64,000 nucleotides of DNA from Ignavibacteria bacterium (lineage in GTDB: Bacteria; Bacteroidota; Ignavibacteria; Kapaibacteriales; Kapaibacteriaceae): the NCBI GenBank assembly GCA_016707005.1, contig JADJIQ010000004.1, positions 381,556 through 445,555 on the forward strand. Reading direction: 5' to 3'. Under the pieces are notes generated by a model. That model searched no databases. It saw nothing but the letters and a program-made list of their open reading frames with translations, and was not told where the DNA came from. Positions 38,493 to 46,656 of the stretch are shown one piece after another; within the stretch, counting starts at the first letter, position 1; every line of letters begins with the position of its first letter. The translations under genes were made by a program, and so were the position numbers.

Positions 38493-38610
38493 TGCGGTGA
38501 ACCTTAAAAAGGAATATTGGCGTTGTGAGGGTACTGTTCTGCAAGCTAAAGTGTTTCTTCCACGTTGTCCACATTGACCCGCAGGTCGGCGCGTGTGTAC
38601 GCCCATAACG

Positions 38611-38618
38611 TAGTTTTG
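38611..38618 (+). promoter_or_regulatory. Candidate -7 box (TAGTTTTG) of the double-OmpA/dxs genes, leaderless
   Basis: TANNTTTG match ending 5 bases before the ATG at 38623, so the transcript should start at about the start codon. The 130-base divergent gap also serves the beta-barrel gene. Confidence 0.5.
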
Positions 38619-38622
38619 TTGC

Positions 38623-40587
38623 ATGATTCGACTCTTGCGTTTAACCATCGTTGCCCTCCTCACCACGGGTGTGGCCAGTGCTCAAGTCATTCCACCGCTG
38701 CGTGTTGGACTCTCCGGAGGTCTCACACTCAATCCGCTCTCGCCGTCCGTTCAAGTATGGCGGGGTTTTGGAGCTACGCAGCCACAATTCGCCCCCTTTG
38801 TGAACGATTCTCTGCGTTTCACAAGCGGAAGTATGGGGCTTGGTGGTGCGTTTGGATTCATCATGGGCTTCCCGGTCACAAGGATGATCCATATTTCGGG
38901 TCGTATCGGGTACAACAGCATGTCGGGCTCTTCTTCCGTGCAACAACTCGTTGCCCCCACCACCGTTGTGAATGAACTTGATATGTTCTCCTCAACCTTG
39001 GAGATCTCACCCGTTGCTGAGTTCTATGGACTCTTTGGCGATGTGTCTCTGCATCCTCTCGTAGGTCTCGAATTCGGCATTCCGCTGGCAGCAACCGTAT
39101 CGCAAACAGCAACGGCCACGGCGCAGAACACCGAGACTGTTCAGACGTTTGCCGACGGAACGGATATTCCGGAGAGTTCTGTTCGTACGGCGCTTCTTCT
39201 TGGTCTTGGGTATACCATTCGACTCGATAGTTCACAGTGGTACATCCAACCGGAAGTGTCGTATCGCCTGCCCCTTTCCAATATCTCTTCGGCTGCTACC
39301 TACTCTCCAACATCGTTCTCACAGATCCGCATCGGTGTGAATGTCTTCTTTGGATTCGCCGACAAGAAGGAAATACCAACTTCATCACGCGGCATGAGTG
39401 CATCGATCGATCGTATCACGGCCTATGATCGTGATGGTAAGGAAGTAAACGTATCGGCCCTCAATGTGGAGGACGTTCGGTACAACGAGATGTTCCCGCT
39501 TGTGCCGTACGTGTTCGCACAGGAGAACGGACTTCCGGATGCATCATCGCAGACAACAGACCATATGCCGGAGAAGGGTGGCTTCCAGCCAGAGACATTG
39601 CCGCTTGATGCCATTGAGGTCAATCGCAATCTCTTGAACATCATCGGTTCGCGCATGATCGCCTATCCGCAGGCATCACTCACGATCACCGGTACCACCG
39701 ACGGAAAGAACGAAGCAAAGACCAAGGATCTGCCGGAGAAACGTGCCAATTGGGCAAAGAACTACCTCGTTACTGCTTTCGGCATCGATCCCGCACGGAT
39801 CGTCACAAAAACAACGGCAACTCCATCGAAACCGTCGGCAGCAACGGACCCAGACGGAATCGTTGAGAACCGACGTGTGGAGTTCTCGTCGAACGTACCA
39901 GATGTCCTTGCACCGGTTGTGATCACCGCCGATAATCAGCGTGTGTCAACGCCGGATGTTGTGACCTTCCACCCCAAGGTTGACAGCGAAGACTCCTTGA
40001 GCTCGTGGTCGCTGAGTGTGATGCAGGCCGGACGTCAGCTCCGTGAGATCAACGGGCTCGGCCGACCTGAACGTGTCTCATGGCCGATCCGTCCCAACGA
40101 ACTCTCTGCCGACCAAGTCCCCGTCGACTACGAAATGGTCTTCCGTTCGGTAAAGGGTGATAGTGCAACGGCCATCGGCTCCATTCCTGTTGACTATGTA
40201 TCGAGTGTTCGCAAGAAGACAGAGAATTTGCCGGACCGCACGGTCGACAAATATTCCTTGATCCTGTTCGACTTCGACAAGGCAACACTCACCGAAGACA
40301 ACTCACGCATTCTTGAGATGATGGTGTTGCCGAACATCACGTCTACATCCAAGGTGAACATCATCGGATACACCGATCGCATCGGTAACGATGTGTACAA
40401 CCAGAAACTCTCTCGGGAACGTGCAGAGACCGTTCGTGCGTTTCTCCAATCACGGGCCAAGGATGCCAAATACTCCATCAACGGAGTTGGCGAAGGCACC
40501 GAGATCTTCTCCAATGACGTAGCTGTTGGACGTCAACTCTCTCGCACGGTGCAGGTGATCGTGGAGACCCCAAGGACATCACGTTGA
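38623..40587 (+). CDS. Outer-membrane protein with two OmpA-like domains
   Basis: 654 residues. Signal peptide (MIRLLRLTIVALLTTGVASAQ), a beta-barrel region of about 220 residues (GLGYTIRLDSSQWYIQPEVSYRL, IRIGVNVFFGFADKK), then a first, divergent OmpA-like domain (FPLVPYVFAQENGLPD ... LTITGTTDGKNEA ... ENRRVEF), an Ig-like bridge, and a canonical second OmpA domain (SLILFDFDKATLTEDN ... IIGYTDRIGNDVYNQKLSRERA). Paralogue of the 33.6-35.6 kb gene, but without the proline run. Its stop overlaps the TTG start of dxs. Confidence 0.87.
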   Translation: MIRLLRLTIVALLTTGVASAQVIPPLRVGLSGGLTLNPLSPSVQVWRGFGATQPQFAPFVNDSLRFTSGSMGLGGAFGFIMGFPVTRMIHISGRIGYNSMSGSSSVQQLVAPTTVVNELDMFSSTLEISPVAEFYGLFGDVSLHPLVGLEFGIPLAATVSQTATATAQNTETVQTFADGTDIPESSVRTALLLGLGYTIRLDSSQWYIQPEVSYRLPLSNISSAATYSPTSFSQIRIGVNVFFGFADKKEIPTSSRGMSASIDRITAYDRDGKEVNVSALNVEDVRYNEMFPLVPYVFAQENGLPDASSQTTDHMPEKGGFQPETLPLDAIEVNRNLLNIIGSRMIAYPQASLTITGTTDGKNEAKTKDLPEKRANWAKNYLVTAFGIDPARIVTKTTATPSKPSAATDPDGIVENRRVEFSSNVPDVLAPVVITADNQRVSTPDVVTFHPKVDSEDSLSSWSLSVMQAGRQLREINGLGRPERVSWPIRPNELSADQVPVDYEMVFRSVKGDSATAIGSIPVDYVSSVRKKTENLPDRTVDKYSLILFDFDKATLTEDNSRILEMMVLPNITSTSKVNIIGYTDRIGNDVYNQKLSRERAETVRAFLQSRAKDAKYSINGVGEGTEIFSNDVAVGRQLSRTVQVIVETPRTSR

Positions 40588-42506
40588 ACTATCGCCTTTT
40601 GTCGAGCATCGATACACCCGAGGATCTTCGCAAGCTTCCCGAGACCGATCTGCGTGCCGTGAGTGATGAGGTACGCGAGTGCCTTGTAGACACTATCACG
40701 CGCGTGGGAGGTCACTTCGGCGCCGGACTTGGAACAGTGGAGCTCACCGTTGCTCTGCACTACGTCTTCAACACGCCGCACGATAAGATCGTGATCGATA
40801 CCGGGCACCAGGCCTATCCGCATAAGATCTTGACAGGACGCCGGAAGACCCTTGATACGATCCGTCAAAAAGGGGGCTTATCGGGATTCCTCAAACGCAG
40901 TGAAAGCATCTTCGATGATTTCGGAGCAGGTCACGCAACCACGTCGATCTCCGCTGCCCTCGGTATGGCTGCTGCGCGCGATCAGCTCAAGGAAGACTAC
41001 AAGGTTGTAGCTGTGATCGGTGATGGTGCGATGACCGGTGGACTTGCCTATGAGGCAATGAATAACTGCGGCGTGCTCAAGAGTGACATCCTTGTTGTAC
41101 TAAATGACAATAACATGTCCATTGCCCCCAACGTGTGGGCGATGTCGAACTATTTCTCCGAGATCTTTGCCTCCCCTGCCGGACGCAGACTTCGTGAGAA
41201 GATCCTTGGCATGACCGAGCGCATGGACAGTCTCGGTGATCGTATTCGTTCCGTTGCCCATCGTCTCGAAGGGGGCATGAAGGCCGTGATCACACCCGGC
41301 ATGTTGTTCGAGACCCTTGGGTTCCGCTACTTCGGTCCAGTGAACGGTCACAACGTGAACAACCTCGTCACCATGCTTCAAGGCATCCGCGAGATGAAGG
41401 GTCCCATCCTTCTCCACGTGATCACCCAGAAGGGCAAGGGATACGGTCCGGCAGAGCGCGACAAACAGTTCCTCCATGCCATCGGCAAGGTAGACAAGAT
41501 CACTGGCAAGGCACTTTCCACACCGCCGCCGGCAGTTGCTCCGCCCCCTACCTATCAAAAAGTATTCGGCGAAGCAATGGTCGAGATCATGTCAACCAAC
41601 CCCAAGGTTGTTGGCATCACTGCCGCCATGCCGGATGGTACGGGGCTTGACATTGTCCAGAAGCGTTTCCCCGACAAAGTCTACGACGTAGGCATTGCAG
41701 AAGGTCACGGCGTGACCTTTGCTGCCGGTCTTGCCACGCAAGGCGTCATCCCCGTTGTTGCCATCTACTCCTCCTTCCTGCAGCGCGCCTTCGATCACAT
41801 TGCCCACGATGTTGCGTTGCAGCATCTGCATGTTGTGTTTGCGCTCGACAGATCTGGATTGGTCGGTGCCGACGGTCCAACCCACCATGGCGTTTTAGAC
41901 CTTGCCTACCTGCGCATCATCCAAGGCATGGTGGTGATGGCACCAAAGGATGAACAAGAACTGCGCGACATGATGTATACCGCCGTGTATTCCTACACGG
42001 CAGGTCCGGTGGCCATTCGTTATCCCCGCGGCAGTGGTGTAGGCACACCCATTGGTCCGATGCGTTCCATCGAGATCGGCAAGAGTGAGACACTGCGCAC
42101 CGGCAAGGACGTTGCTATCGTTGCCATCGGCAAGATGGTCGCCCATGCGATGAAGGCAGCCGAGATCCTCAAGACGCAGGGCATTGATTGTGAAGTTGTG
42201 AATGCCCGTTTTGTAAAGCCCCTTGACCTAACGATGATCGACGATCTTGCACTGCGTATTGGTCGCATCATCACCATCGAAGACGGTCAGATCCAAGGCG
42301 GTTTTGGAAGCGCCGTTGCCGAACATCTCGCACAACATCACGTCGGCTCCGTAGACTTCAAGATCCACGGCATCCCCGACATCTACGTAGACCACGGCAC
42401 CCAGGAAGAACTCCACGCAGACCTACAGCTTGATGCCCCGGGCATTGTGGAGGTGGTGAAGGAGTTTCTGACGAAGAGTATGAGACTTCCAGTTACTAGT
42501 TACTAG
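40584..42506 (+). CDS. dxs: 1-deoxy-D-xylulose-5-phosphate synthase
   Basis: 640 residues, thiamine-diphosphate enzyme joining pyruvate and glyceraldehyde 3-phosphate at the head of the MEP isoprenoid pathway. Motifs: GHFGAGLGTVELTVALHY, DTGHQAYPHKILTGR, GDGAMTGGLAYEAMNN (ThDP Mg site), GPVNGHN, then the transketolase Pyr domain (AEGHGVTFAAGLA, DRSGLVGADGPTHHG) and C-terminal EDGQIQGGFGSAVAEHL. The start is TTG at 40584, overlapping the OmpA-gene stop (TTGA), which suggests translational coupling. The last four residues (VTSY) are encoded by the start of a tandem repeat. Confidence 0.95.
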   Translation: MNYRLLSSIDTPEDLRKLPETDLRAVSDEVRECLVDTITRVGGHFGAGLGTVELTVALHYVFNTPHDKIVIDTGHQAYPHKILTGRRKTLDTIRQKGGLSGFLKRSESIFDDFGAGHATTSISAALGMAAARDQLKEDYKVVAVIGDGAMTGGLAYEAMNNCGVLKSDILVVLNDNNMSIAPNVWAMSNYFSEIFASPAGRRLREKILGMTERMDSLGDRIRSVAHRLEGGMKAVITPGMLFETLGFRYFGPVNGHNVNNLVTMLQGIREMKGPILLHVITQKGKGYGPAERDKQFLHAIGKVDKITGKALSTPPPAVAPPPTYQKVFGEAMVEIMSTNPKVVGITAAMPDGTGLDIVQKRFPDKVYDVGIAEGHGVTFAAGLATQGVIPVVAIYSSFLQRAFDHIAHDVALQHLHVVFALDRSGLVGADGPTHHGVLDLAYLRIIQGMVVMAPKDEQELRDMMYTAVYSYTAGPVAIRYPRGSGVGTPIGPMRSIEIGKSETLRTGKDVAIVAIGKMVAHAMKAAEILKTQGIDCEVVNARFVKPLDLTMIDDLALRIGRIITIEDGQIQGGFGSAVAEHLAQHHVGSVDFKIHGIPDIYVDHGTQEELHADLQLDAPGIVEVVKEFLTKSMRLPVTSY

Positions 42507-42585
42507 TTACTCAGTTACGAGGTTACGAGGTTACGAGGTTACGAGGTTACGAGGTTACGAGGTTACGAGGTTACTGAGTTACTCA
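42492..42585. repeat. 8-bp minisatellite GTTACGAG (7 perfect copies) with degenerate flanks
   Basis: Two GTTACTA units and GTTACTCA, seven exact GTTACGAG units (42514-42569), then GTTACTGA and GTTACTCA. It starts inside the 3' end of dxs, supplying the dxs stop codon, and reaches the stop of the TPR gene on the other strand, filling the whole convergent gap. Confidence 0.95.
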
Positions 42586-43696
42586 TTCATAGAGTTCTTT
42601 GCGGAGGAAGCGGCGGCCCTTGGTGAGGGACAGTGTGTTGACCTCGTGCCAGGAAAGGAACTCTTTATAGGCCGGTCCATTATCTGCTACCCATTCAGCG
42701 AAGGCTGCTGGGTCGCCTGATTGAAGGAGCCAGAACGAATACGCCTCCATATGTCCGGCTTTATGGACCTTTCGTTGATAGTCATACAGCACATTATTGC
42801 CATAGATCGAATCGATCTTCAACGTATCGAGTTGCTCTATGAAGCGGCCACGGATAGTGGCAAGTGAGCGCATGTCCATCTTCCGTGTGCCGAGCACGGC
42901 GAGCATCATTGGCATTTCGTATGCGCCTACGCCATAGGGCATTGGAAACCGGGACTTCCGATAGACAGTGCCACCGATCCCGCTGTCTTGCTGAACGATC
43001 GACGCATCGGAGCAGAACGTGATACTGAAGCCATTTGATTTCTGTTTGATGTTCTTGAGGTAACATCGATAGAGCATATCGCCGAGTGCAACCGAGCGTT
43101 TCGATGTGGGTTCAAGGTTCCTGAAGATCTCGCCGTAGATCATCCCCCAGACATTGTTTGTTTTTGAGGAAATGAACACTTCGGCGAGTCGGAGGTATGG
43201 AGGCGGATACATCGGTTGAAGATCGATGGCGCGTTCGAAATCGTCAACCGCTTCTTCCCACTTCTGTTCCGAATAATAGACCACGCCACGTTCATGATAG
43301 AGAAGGTGACTTCGAGGGTGATGTTTCAACCCTTCCGTGTAGGTATCGATCGCCTTATCCGCATCACCGGCAAAGTGGTAATTCGTGCCGAGCGCTTGAA
43401 ACCACATTGGTTCCGTAGTATCACGAGAGACCAGTTCTTCGAGGATCTCGATCGCGGAGTCGAGCTGTTCATTTACGCGGTATGCATAGGCCAGTTCAAA
43501 AAGCACCGTACCGTTACCGGGGAGTCGGGTAAGCACATCCTGCAGGATCCCGATCGCGATCGCCGCATCCCCCTGCGTCCATCAGCTTGATCGCCTGTCG
43601 GACCCGATCCTCATCACTCACCCGCTTTTCTTGTGCGACGCCTTCGGTTGAGGACATGAAGACGAATGCAAGAACGATATACAGCAGCACCTTCAT
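42583..43696 (-). CDS. TPR-repeat exported protein, split by one extra G
   Basis: About 370 residues from ATG 43696 (MKVLLYIVLAFVFMSSTEGVAQ signal peptide). TPR motifs follow (LFELAYAYRVNEQLDSAIEILEEL, WFQALGTNYHFAGDADKAIDTYTEGL, LYHERGVVYYSEQKWEEAVDDFERAI). The C-terminal half is unfamiliar. The frame breaks at a G5 run near 43570 (gcagggggatg on the coding strand). With G4 the frame reads on (DAGDAAIAIGILQDVLTR), and the total span is exactly one base too long, so the extra G is probably an error. It ends in the minisatellite. Confidence 0.8.
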
Positions 43697-43777
43697 CACA
43701 ACCCCTCGATTTATCAGCATTGACCACGTGATATTCATTCAAAATAAAACTCTTCCGTTCATTTCCCCATGAAGCCG

Positions 43778-43785
43778 TAACTTTG
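43778..43785 (+). promoter_or_regulatory. Candidate -7 box of tRNA-Lys (TAACTTTG)
   Basis: Perfect TANNTTTG ending 11 bases before the tRNA 5' end, the same spacing as at tRNA-Leu. Confidence 0.55.
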
Positions 43786-43795
43786 CAGTCCATTT

Positions 43796-43870
43796 GATCC
43801 CGTAGCTCAGCTGGTAGAGCATTTGACTTTTAATCAAAGGGCCTTGGGTTCGAGTCCCAACGATCACCCA
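43796..43870 (+). tRNA. tRNA-Lys(UUU), 3' acceptor strand abnormal; probable attachment site
   Basis: D-arm GCTC...GAGC, anticodon arm TTTGA-CTTTTAA-TCAAA (anticodon TTT) and T-arm TTGGG-TTCGAGT-CCCAA are intact. The 5' acceptor strand GATCCCG should face CGGGATC, but the sequence after the T-arm is CGATCACCCA: two G missing and one C too many. The phage-like DNA begins immediately after. The defect could be an error, an imperfect join, or the crossover of an element integrated at the tRNA 3' end. Confidence 0.85.
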
Positions 43871-43945
43871 CTTCCCCTTAAAGTCGTTGATTCTTGGCAT
43901 TCTTCTTCTCGATTATACCAAACACTTTTGGCAAGATTGTGGCAA
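43871..43945. other. Junction between chromosome and phage-like region
   Basis: No gene seen. The sequence just right of the tRNA shows no integrase, and no second copy of the tRNA 3' end occurs elsewhere in the window, so a matching attachment site, if any, lies beyond the right edge. Confidence 0.5.
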
Positions 43946-44371
43946 CTATGGGCGGGGACGCGGTGGTTGCCCTTGGCCCCACCTCCCGGTTAATTCATGC
44001 GCGAGATACTTGCCGGGTGGTGGGTGGTGGTGGGGGGAGCCGGGGAGGGCAGGTACGCCCTCGTGACAAAAGCGCGTTACACCTGACTGCCGCGCTATCG
44101 CTCCCGCTATCGTCGTTGGTTGTCCGGAAGTGTGTCGGGGAAGCGTCAGGGGCGCACATGAATGAGCAGGTTCGGGCTTGTCTGCCCCAATACCCGCCAG
44201 AGTGCCGTCCGAGAATGCCGCGAGGACATGAACCTTTGAGTTCTCGACAAATTCCGTGAATAGGTACGTGGCGTGATCGTCGTCGTCTGCGTCAACAGTC
44301 CTGCCGTCGATGCAAGAGAGATTGAGCGAATTTTCTGTCCGTAATAGGCACAGATCGCGGAGCCCTTTCAT
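43946..44371 (-). CDS. Hypothetical protein, end uncertain
   Basis: An ATG at 44371 follows a good AAGGAGAA ribosome-binding sequence. The first 80 or so residues look coding (acidic TVDADDDDHATYLFTEFVENSKVHVL). The rest runs through a G/C-rich stretch giving Pro/His/Gly-rich translation and is doubtful, so the true end may be near 44.13 kb after a frameshift. Not recognised. Confidence 0.4.
   Translation of the reverse strand: MKGLRDLCLLRTENSLNLSCIDGRTVDADDDDHATYLFTEFVENSKVHVLAAFSDGTLAGIGADKPEPAHSCAPLTLPRHTSGQPTTIAGAIARQSGVTRFCHEGVPALPGSPHHHPPPGKYLAHELTGRWGQGQPPRPRP
44014..44049 (+). repeat. G-run cluster with G-quadruplex potential
   Basis: Five runs of three or more G (GGG, GGG, GGGGGG, GGGG, GGG) separated by short loops within 36 bases, about 150 bases from the tRNA-Lys end. 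Confidence 0.6.
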
Positions 44372-44435
44372 TACGTTCTCCTTCCTAACACAGCCGTTTG
44401 AGAACGATGAATGAATCTACACTACGTAAAGCGTC

Positions 44436-44697
44436 TCAGCCGTGATCGACGTCATTGGTTCCTGCGTCGAGATTGTGCATATCGACCGAGATCGTCACAC
44501 GAAGCCCAACCGCCCGCATGATCCTGTCGAGAGACTCATGCGATGGTTGCGTTGCTTACTCAAGATCAACGATACCGTTGATTGACTAAGCCCCGATGAC
44601 CGTGCAAGGTCTGTACCGTGATGTTCCGCTCCCGCATGAGCATCTTCAAGTACCCAAGTGCAGAGAGTAGATACGTGGGTGGTCGATGTGCTGTCAT
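44436..44697 (-). CDS. XRE-type helix-turn-helix regulator (frameshifts repaired)
   Basis: Reconstructed across at least two indels: MTAHRPPTYLLSALGYLKML, then a HTH reading RNITVQ-LARSSGLSQSTVSLILSKQRN, then ESLDRIMRAVGLRVTISVDM. The order HTH, then LDRIMRAVG, is that of phage repressor/HigA-like antitoxins. The start overlaps the end of the next upstream gene. As the only regulator seen on the leftward side it is a candidate repressor of the control region at 48.1 kb. Confidence 0.65.
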
Positions 44698-45096
44698 GCT
44701 GTAGTGCGTCTTCCGTGGTGTAGTAGTAGTCCTCGAATGCGACAATGATCCGACGGGCGAACTCGTCGATCTGCTTGCCAACCTTCGGCAGTTCCAGGGC
44801 GTGTTGGGTAGGAACCACTCGATCTCACAATCAGGTTCCTCGATCTCTTCCCCATCATAGCGTCGCCCGCTCCCCTTGTAAATCTTGAGGGATGCCAAGC
44901 CCGACTTGCGGAGTCTGTCGTCGAGGACAACGAACAAGTCTAAGGTGTACTCACTCGTAGTGTCAGTGCTGTTGATTTTCTTCTGTGCCTCTTCGATCAT
45001 AGCATCCGACACTTTGGGCGTGTGGTTCTTGTTGATCGGTGGCTTGATGCGGAACGATGTTGTGTCGGCAACAACGAGAAGGTTATGCGTTGCCAT
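44694..45096 (-). CDS. Hypothetical phage protein (frameshifted)
   Basis: From ATG 45096: MATHNLLVVADTTSFRIKPP, then ...EYTLDLFVVLDDRLRKSGLASLKIYKG in one frame and KVGKQIDEFARRIIVAFEDYYYTTED in another, about 130 residues in total. Not recognised. Shares ATGA-type junctions with both neighbours. Confidence 0.5.
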
Positions 45097-45097
45097 G

Positions 45098-45314
45098 TTA
45101 GTACCCCCTCTTTGCTGTGTGAATGACACGCCCGTTGCCCTAGTTGCTCGTACTGGCTGCTAGGGATCACGTCGTACTCCATTACCACAAACCCCGATTC
45201 ATGTTCGTTGGCGAACTCGATAGCTTCCTCCTTCGAGTCGGTAGCGCGCTGACCCGATGCTTCCCATACATCATACTGCGCCCGTGAGTCGTAAACGACG
45301 TATTCCTTACTCAT
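45098..45314 (-). CDS. Small hypothetical phage protein
   Basis: ATG 45314 preceded by GGAGGAGC; MSKEYVVYDSRAQYDVWEAS... about 71 residues, with one indel near the 3' end so that the TAA at 45098-45100 is used. Overlaps the previous gene by ATGA-like junction. Not recognised. Confidence 0.5.
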
Positions 45315-45631
45315 GGCTTTGCTCCTCCGCTCTCTTTGCTGTTGCGTTGGCATTGAGGATCGCCACAATCGAGGGTACGCCGTACACCTTCCACTCCTGG
45401 TACTGGTTCATTGCTTCAAACGTCTGCCCTACTTCGGGGATTAACTCGATGAGTTTCACGCACCGCATAACATCGGCGCGGTCACGAGGATGACTGTACC
45501 TGTACGGTTCGGCAAGCCCTAGGTAAGTGAGTAGTAGGAACGTCGATGAAGTGCCAGCGTGATCGCTTATCAGGCCATGCAATGGCACGGCGGTACACGT
45601 CTTCACGGTGTTGTCTGTGGATCATTGCCAT
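45307..45631 (-). CDS. Small hypothetical phage protein (frameshifted)
   Basis: From ATG 45631 (upstream GGAGACGG): MAMIHRQHREDVYRRAIAWP ... HFIDVPTTH, then after an indel LTYLGLAEPYRYSHPRDRADV and a Glu/Lys-rich end. About 107 residues. Span one base over a multiple of three. Not recognised. Confidence 0.5.
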
Positions 45632-45634
45632 GTC

Positions 45635-45942
45635 TCACCCGTCTCCTTTCACGGTCTCGATAGTGAGCATCACGTCACCGATGAATACGAAGTCCGCACC
45701 TTCGCGCATCATGTGACCGAAGTACCACGCCATCGCAGGGCTTACTTTGCCAAGGTCGTTGGTGCGTGAAAATTCTTCCCAACCGTTCTCTCCCTTGACG
45801 TGTTCCACGAACACGGTATGGGTCGGCTGTAGTCGTTATGGTCGGTGTTGCGTTCTCAGTTGTTCGTTCTCCTTGAAATAGCGTCCATGAGCTTCCGTTT
45901 GCCCCAATCGTCGCCCGTAGTCGGCTACGTAGCAAGTGTCAT
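45635..45942 (-). CDS. Small hypothetical phage protein (frameshifted)
   Basis: Probable start ATG 45942. Readable pieces: YVADYGRRLGQTEAHGRYFK, HTVFVEHVKGENGWEEFSRT, AMAWYFGHMMREGADFVFIG, ending TVKGDG at 45635. About 102 residues; at least two indels. Not recognised. Confidence 0.45.
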
Positions 45943-45952
45943 GGGGTGTTGA

Positions 45953-46187
45953 TTACTGGTCGCTATCAGCAGTCGATGAAACCACGCGGTTCCCGTCGGA
46001 GTCCTCGCGAGGATAGATGCTTCCTCTACCATCAATCGTCCAAGCTGATACTCGATGACGTTGAGGCTGTTTGATTGGGCGGGAGTAGTCGGTAGTCGGA
46101 ATACGCAGATCCACACCCTGCCTCAATCGCTTTCTGATGAAGTACAGATCAGGGCCGAGTCATGTTTGCTGTTTGTGTGAAGCTCAT
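45953..46187 (-). CDS. Small hypothetical phage protein
   Basis: ATG 46187 overlaps the stop of the LPD29-type gene. MSFTQTANMTRP, then after an indel RQGVDLRIPTTDYSRP ... GRGSIYPREDSDGNRVVSS. About 78 residues, not recognised. Confidence 0.45.
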
Positions 46188-46656
46188 CAGACTGCCTCCT
46201 CGTGTGTCATGTCAAATGCTTGTTGCCATGTCGCGTCCGTGCGACCCTTTGCCACTTCGCCCGTGAAGACGAACGAAGTTTTTATACGACCCGATAGAGA
46301 TGTCCACGTAGAACCCTACGTCGAAGTAGTCCGTATAGATGTCACTGTGGTCGTGGTTGCCTACATGGATAATCTCAAGGATGCGAAGGAGAATGTCAGG
46401 TCTCCCAAATGGCTTCCTCGTGGTATATCTACCCCGCCATCAGTGACAATACGATGCCCGTTCTCTATTGCTGTTGCCAAGGGCTCACGTCCTTGTACGG
46501 TGTCTCCGCGTCGATGAACCTGTAGGGGGCTGAAACAATCGTGACGTAGATCGTCGAGTGTCCCGTACACTTGTTCACCTTGAACTTGATGTTGGGAAAC
46601 TCCGCTTTCAGGTCTCTGCGTACCTGCTCCATTTTCTCTTTGCTGACGTATGCCAT
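46187..46656 (-). CDS. LPD29-type (large polyvalent protein-associated) domain protein
   Basis: From ATG 46656: MAYVSKEKMEQVRRDLKAEF, then FPNIKFKV...HSTIYVTIVSAPYRF, then (after indels) HVGNHDHSDIYTDYFDVGFYVDISIG and a C-terminal FTGEVAKGRTDATWQQAFDM. The basic N-terminal helix, the FPxIKFxV...ST-V strand and the SDYFDxxFY element resemble LPD29 domains found on phage and plasmid proteins. Molecular function unknown. About 156 residues. Confidence 0.6.
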
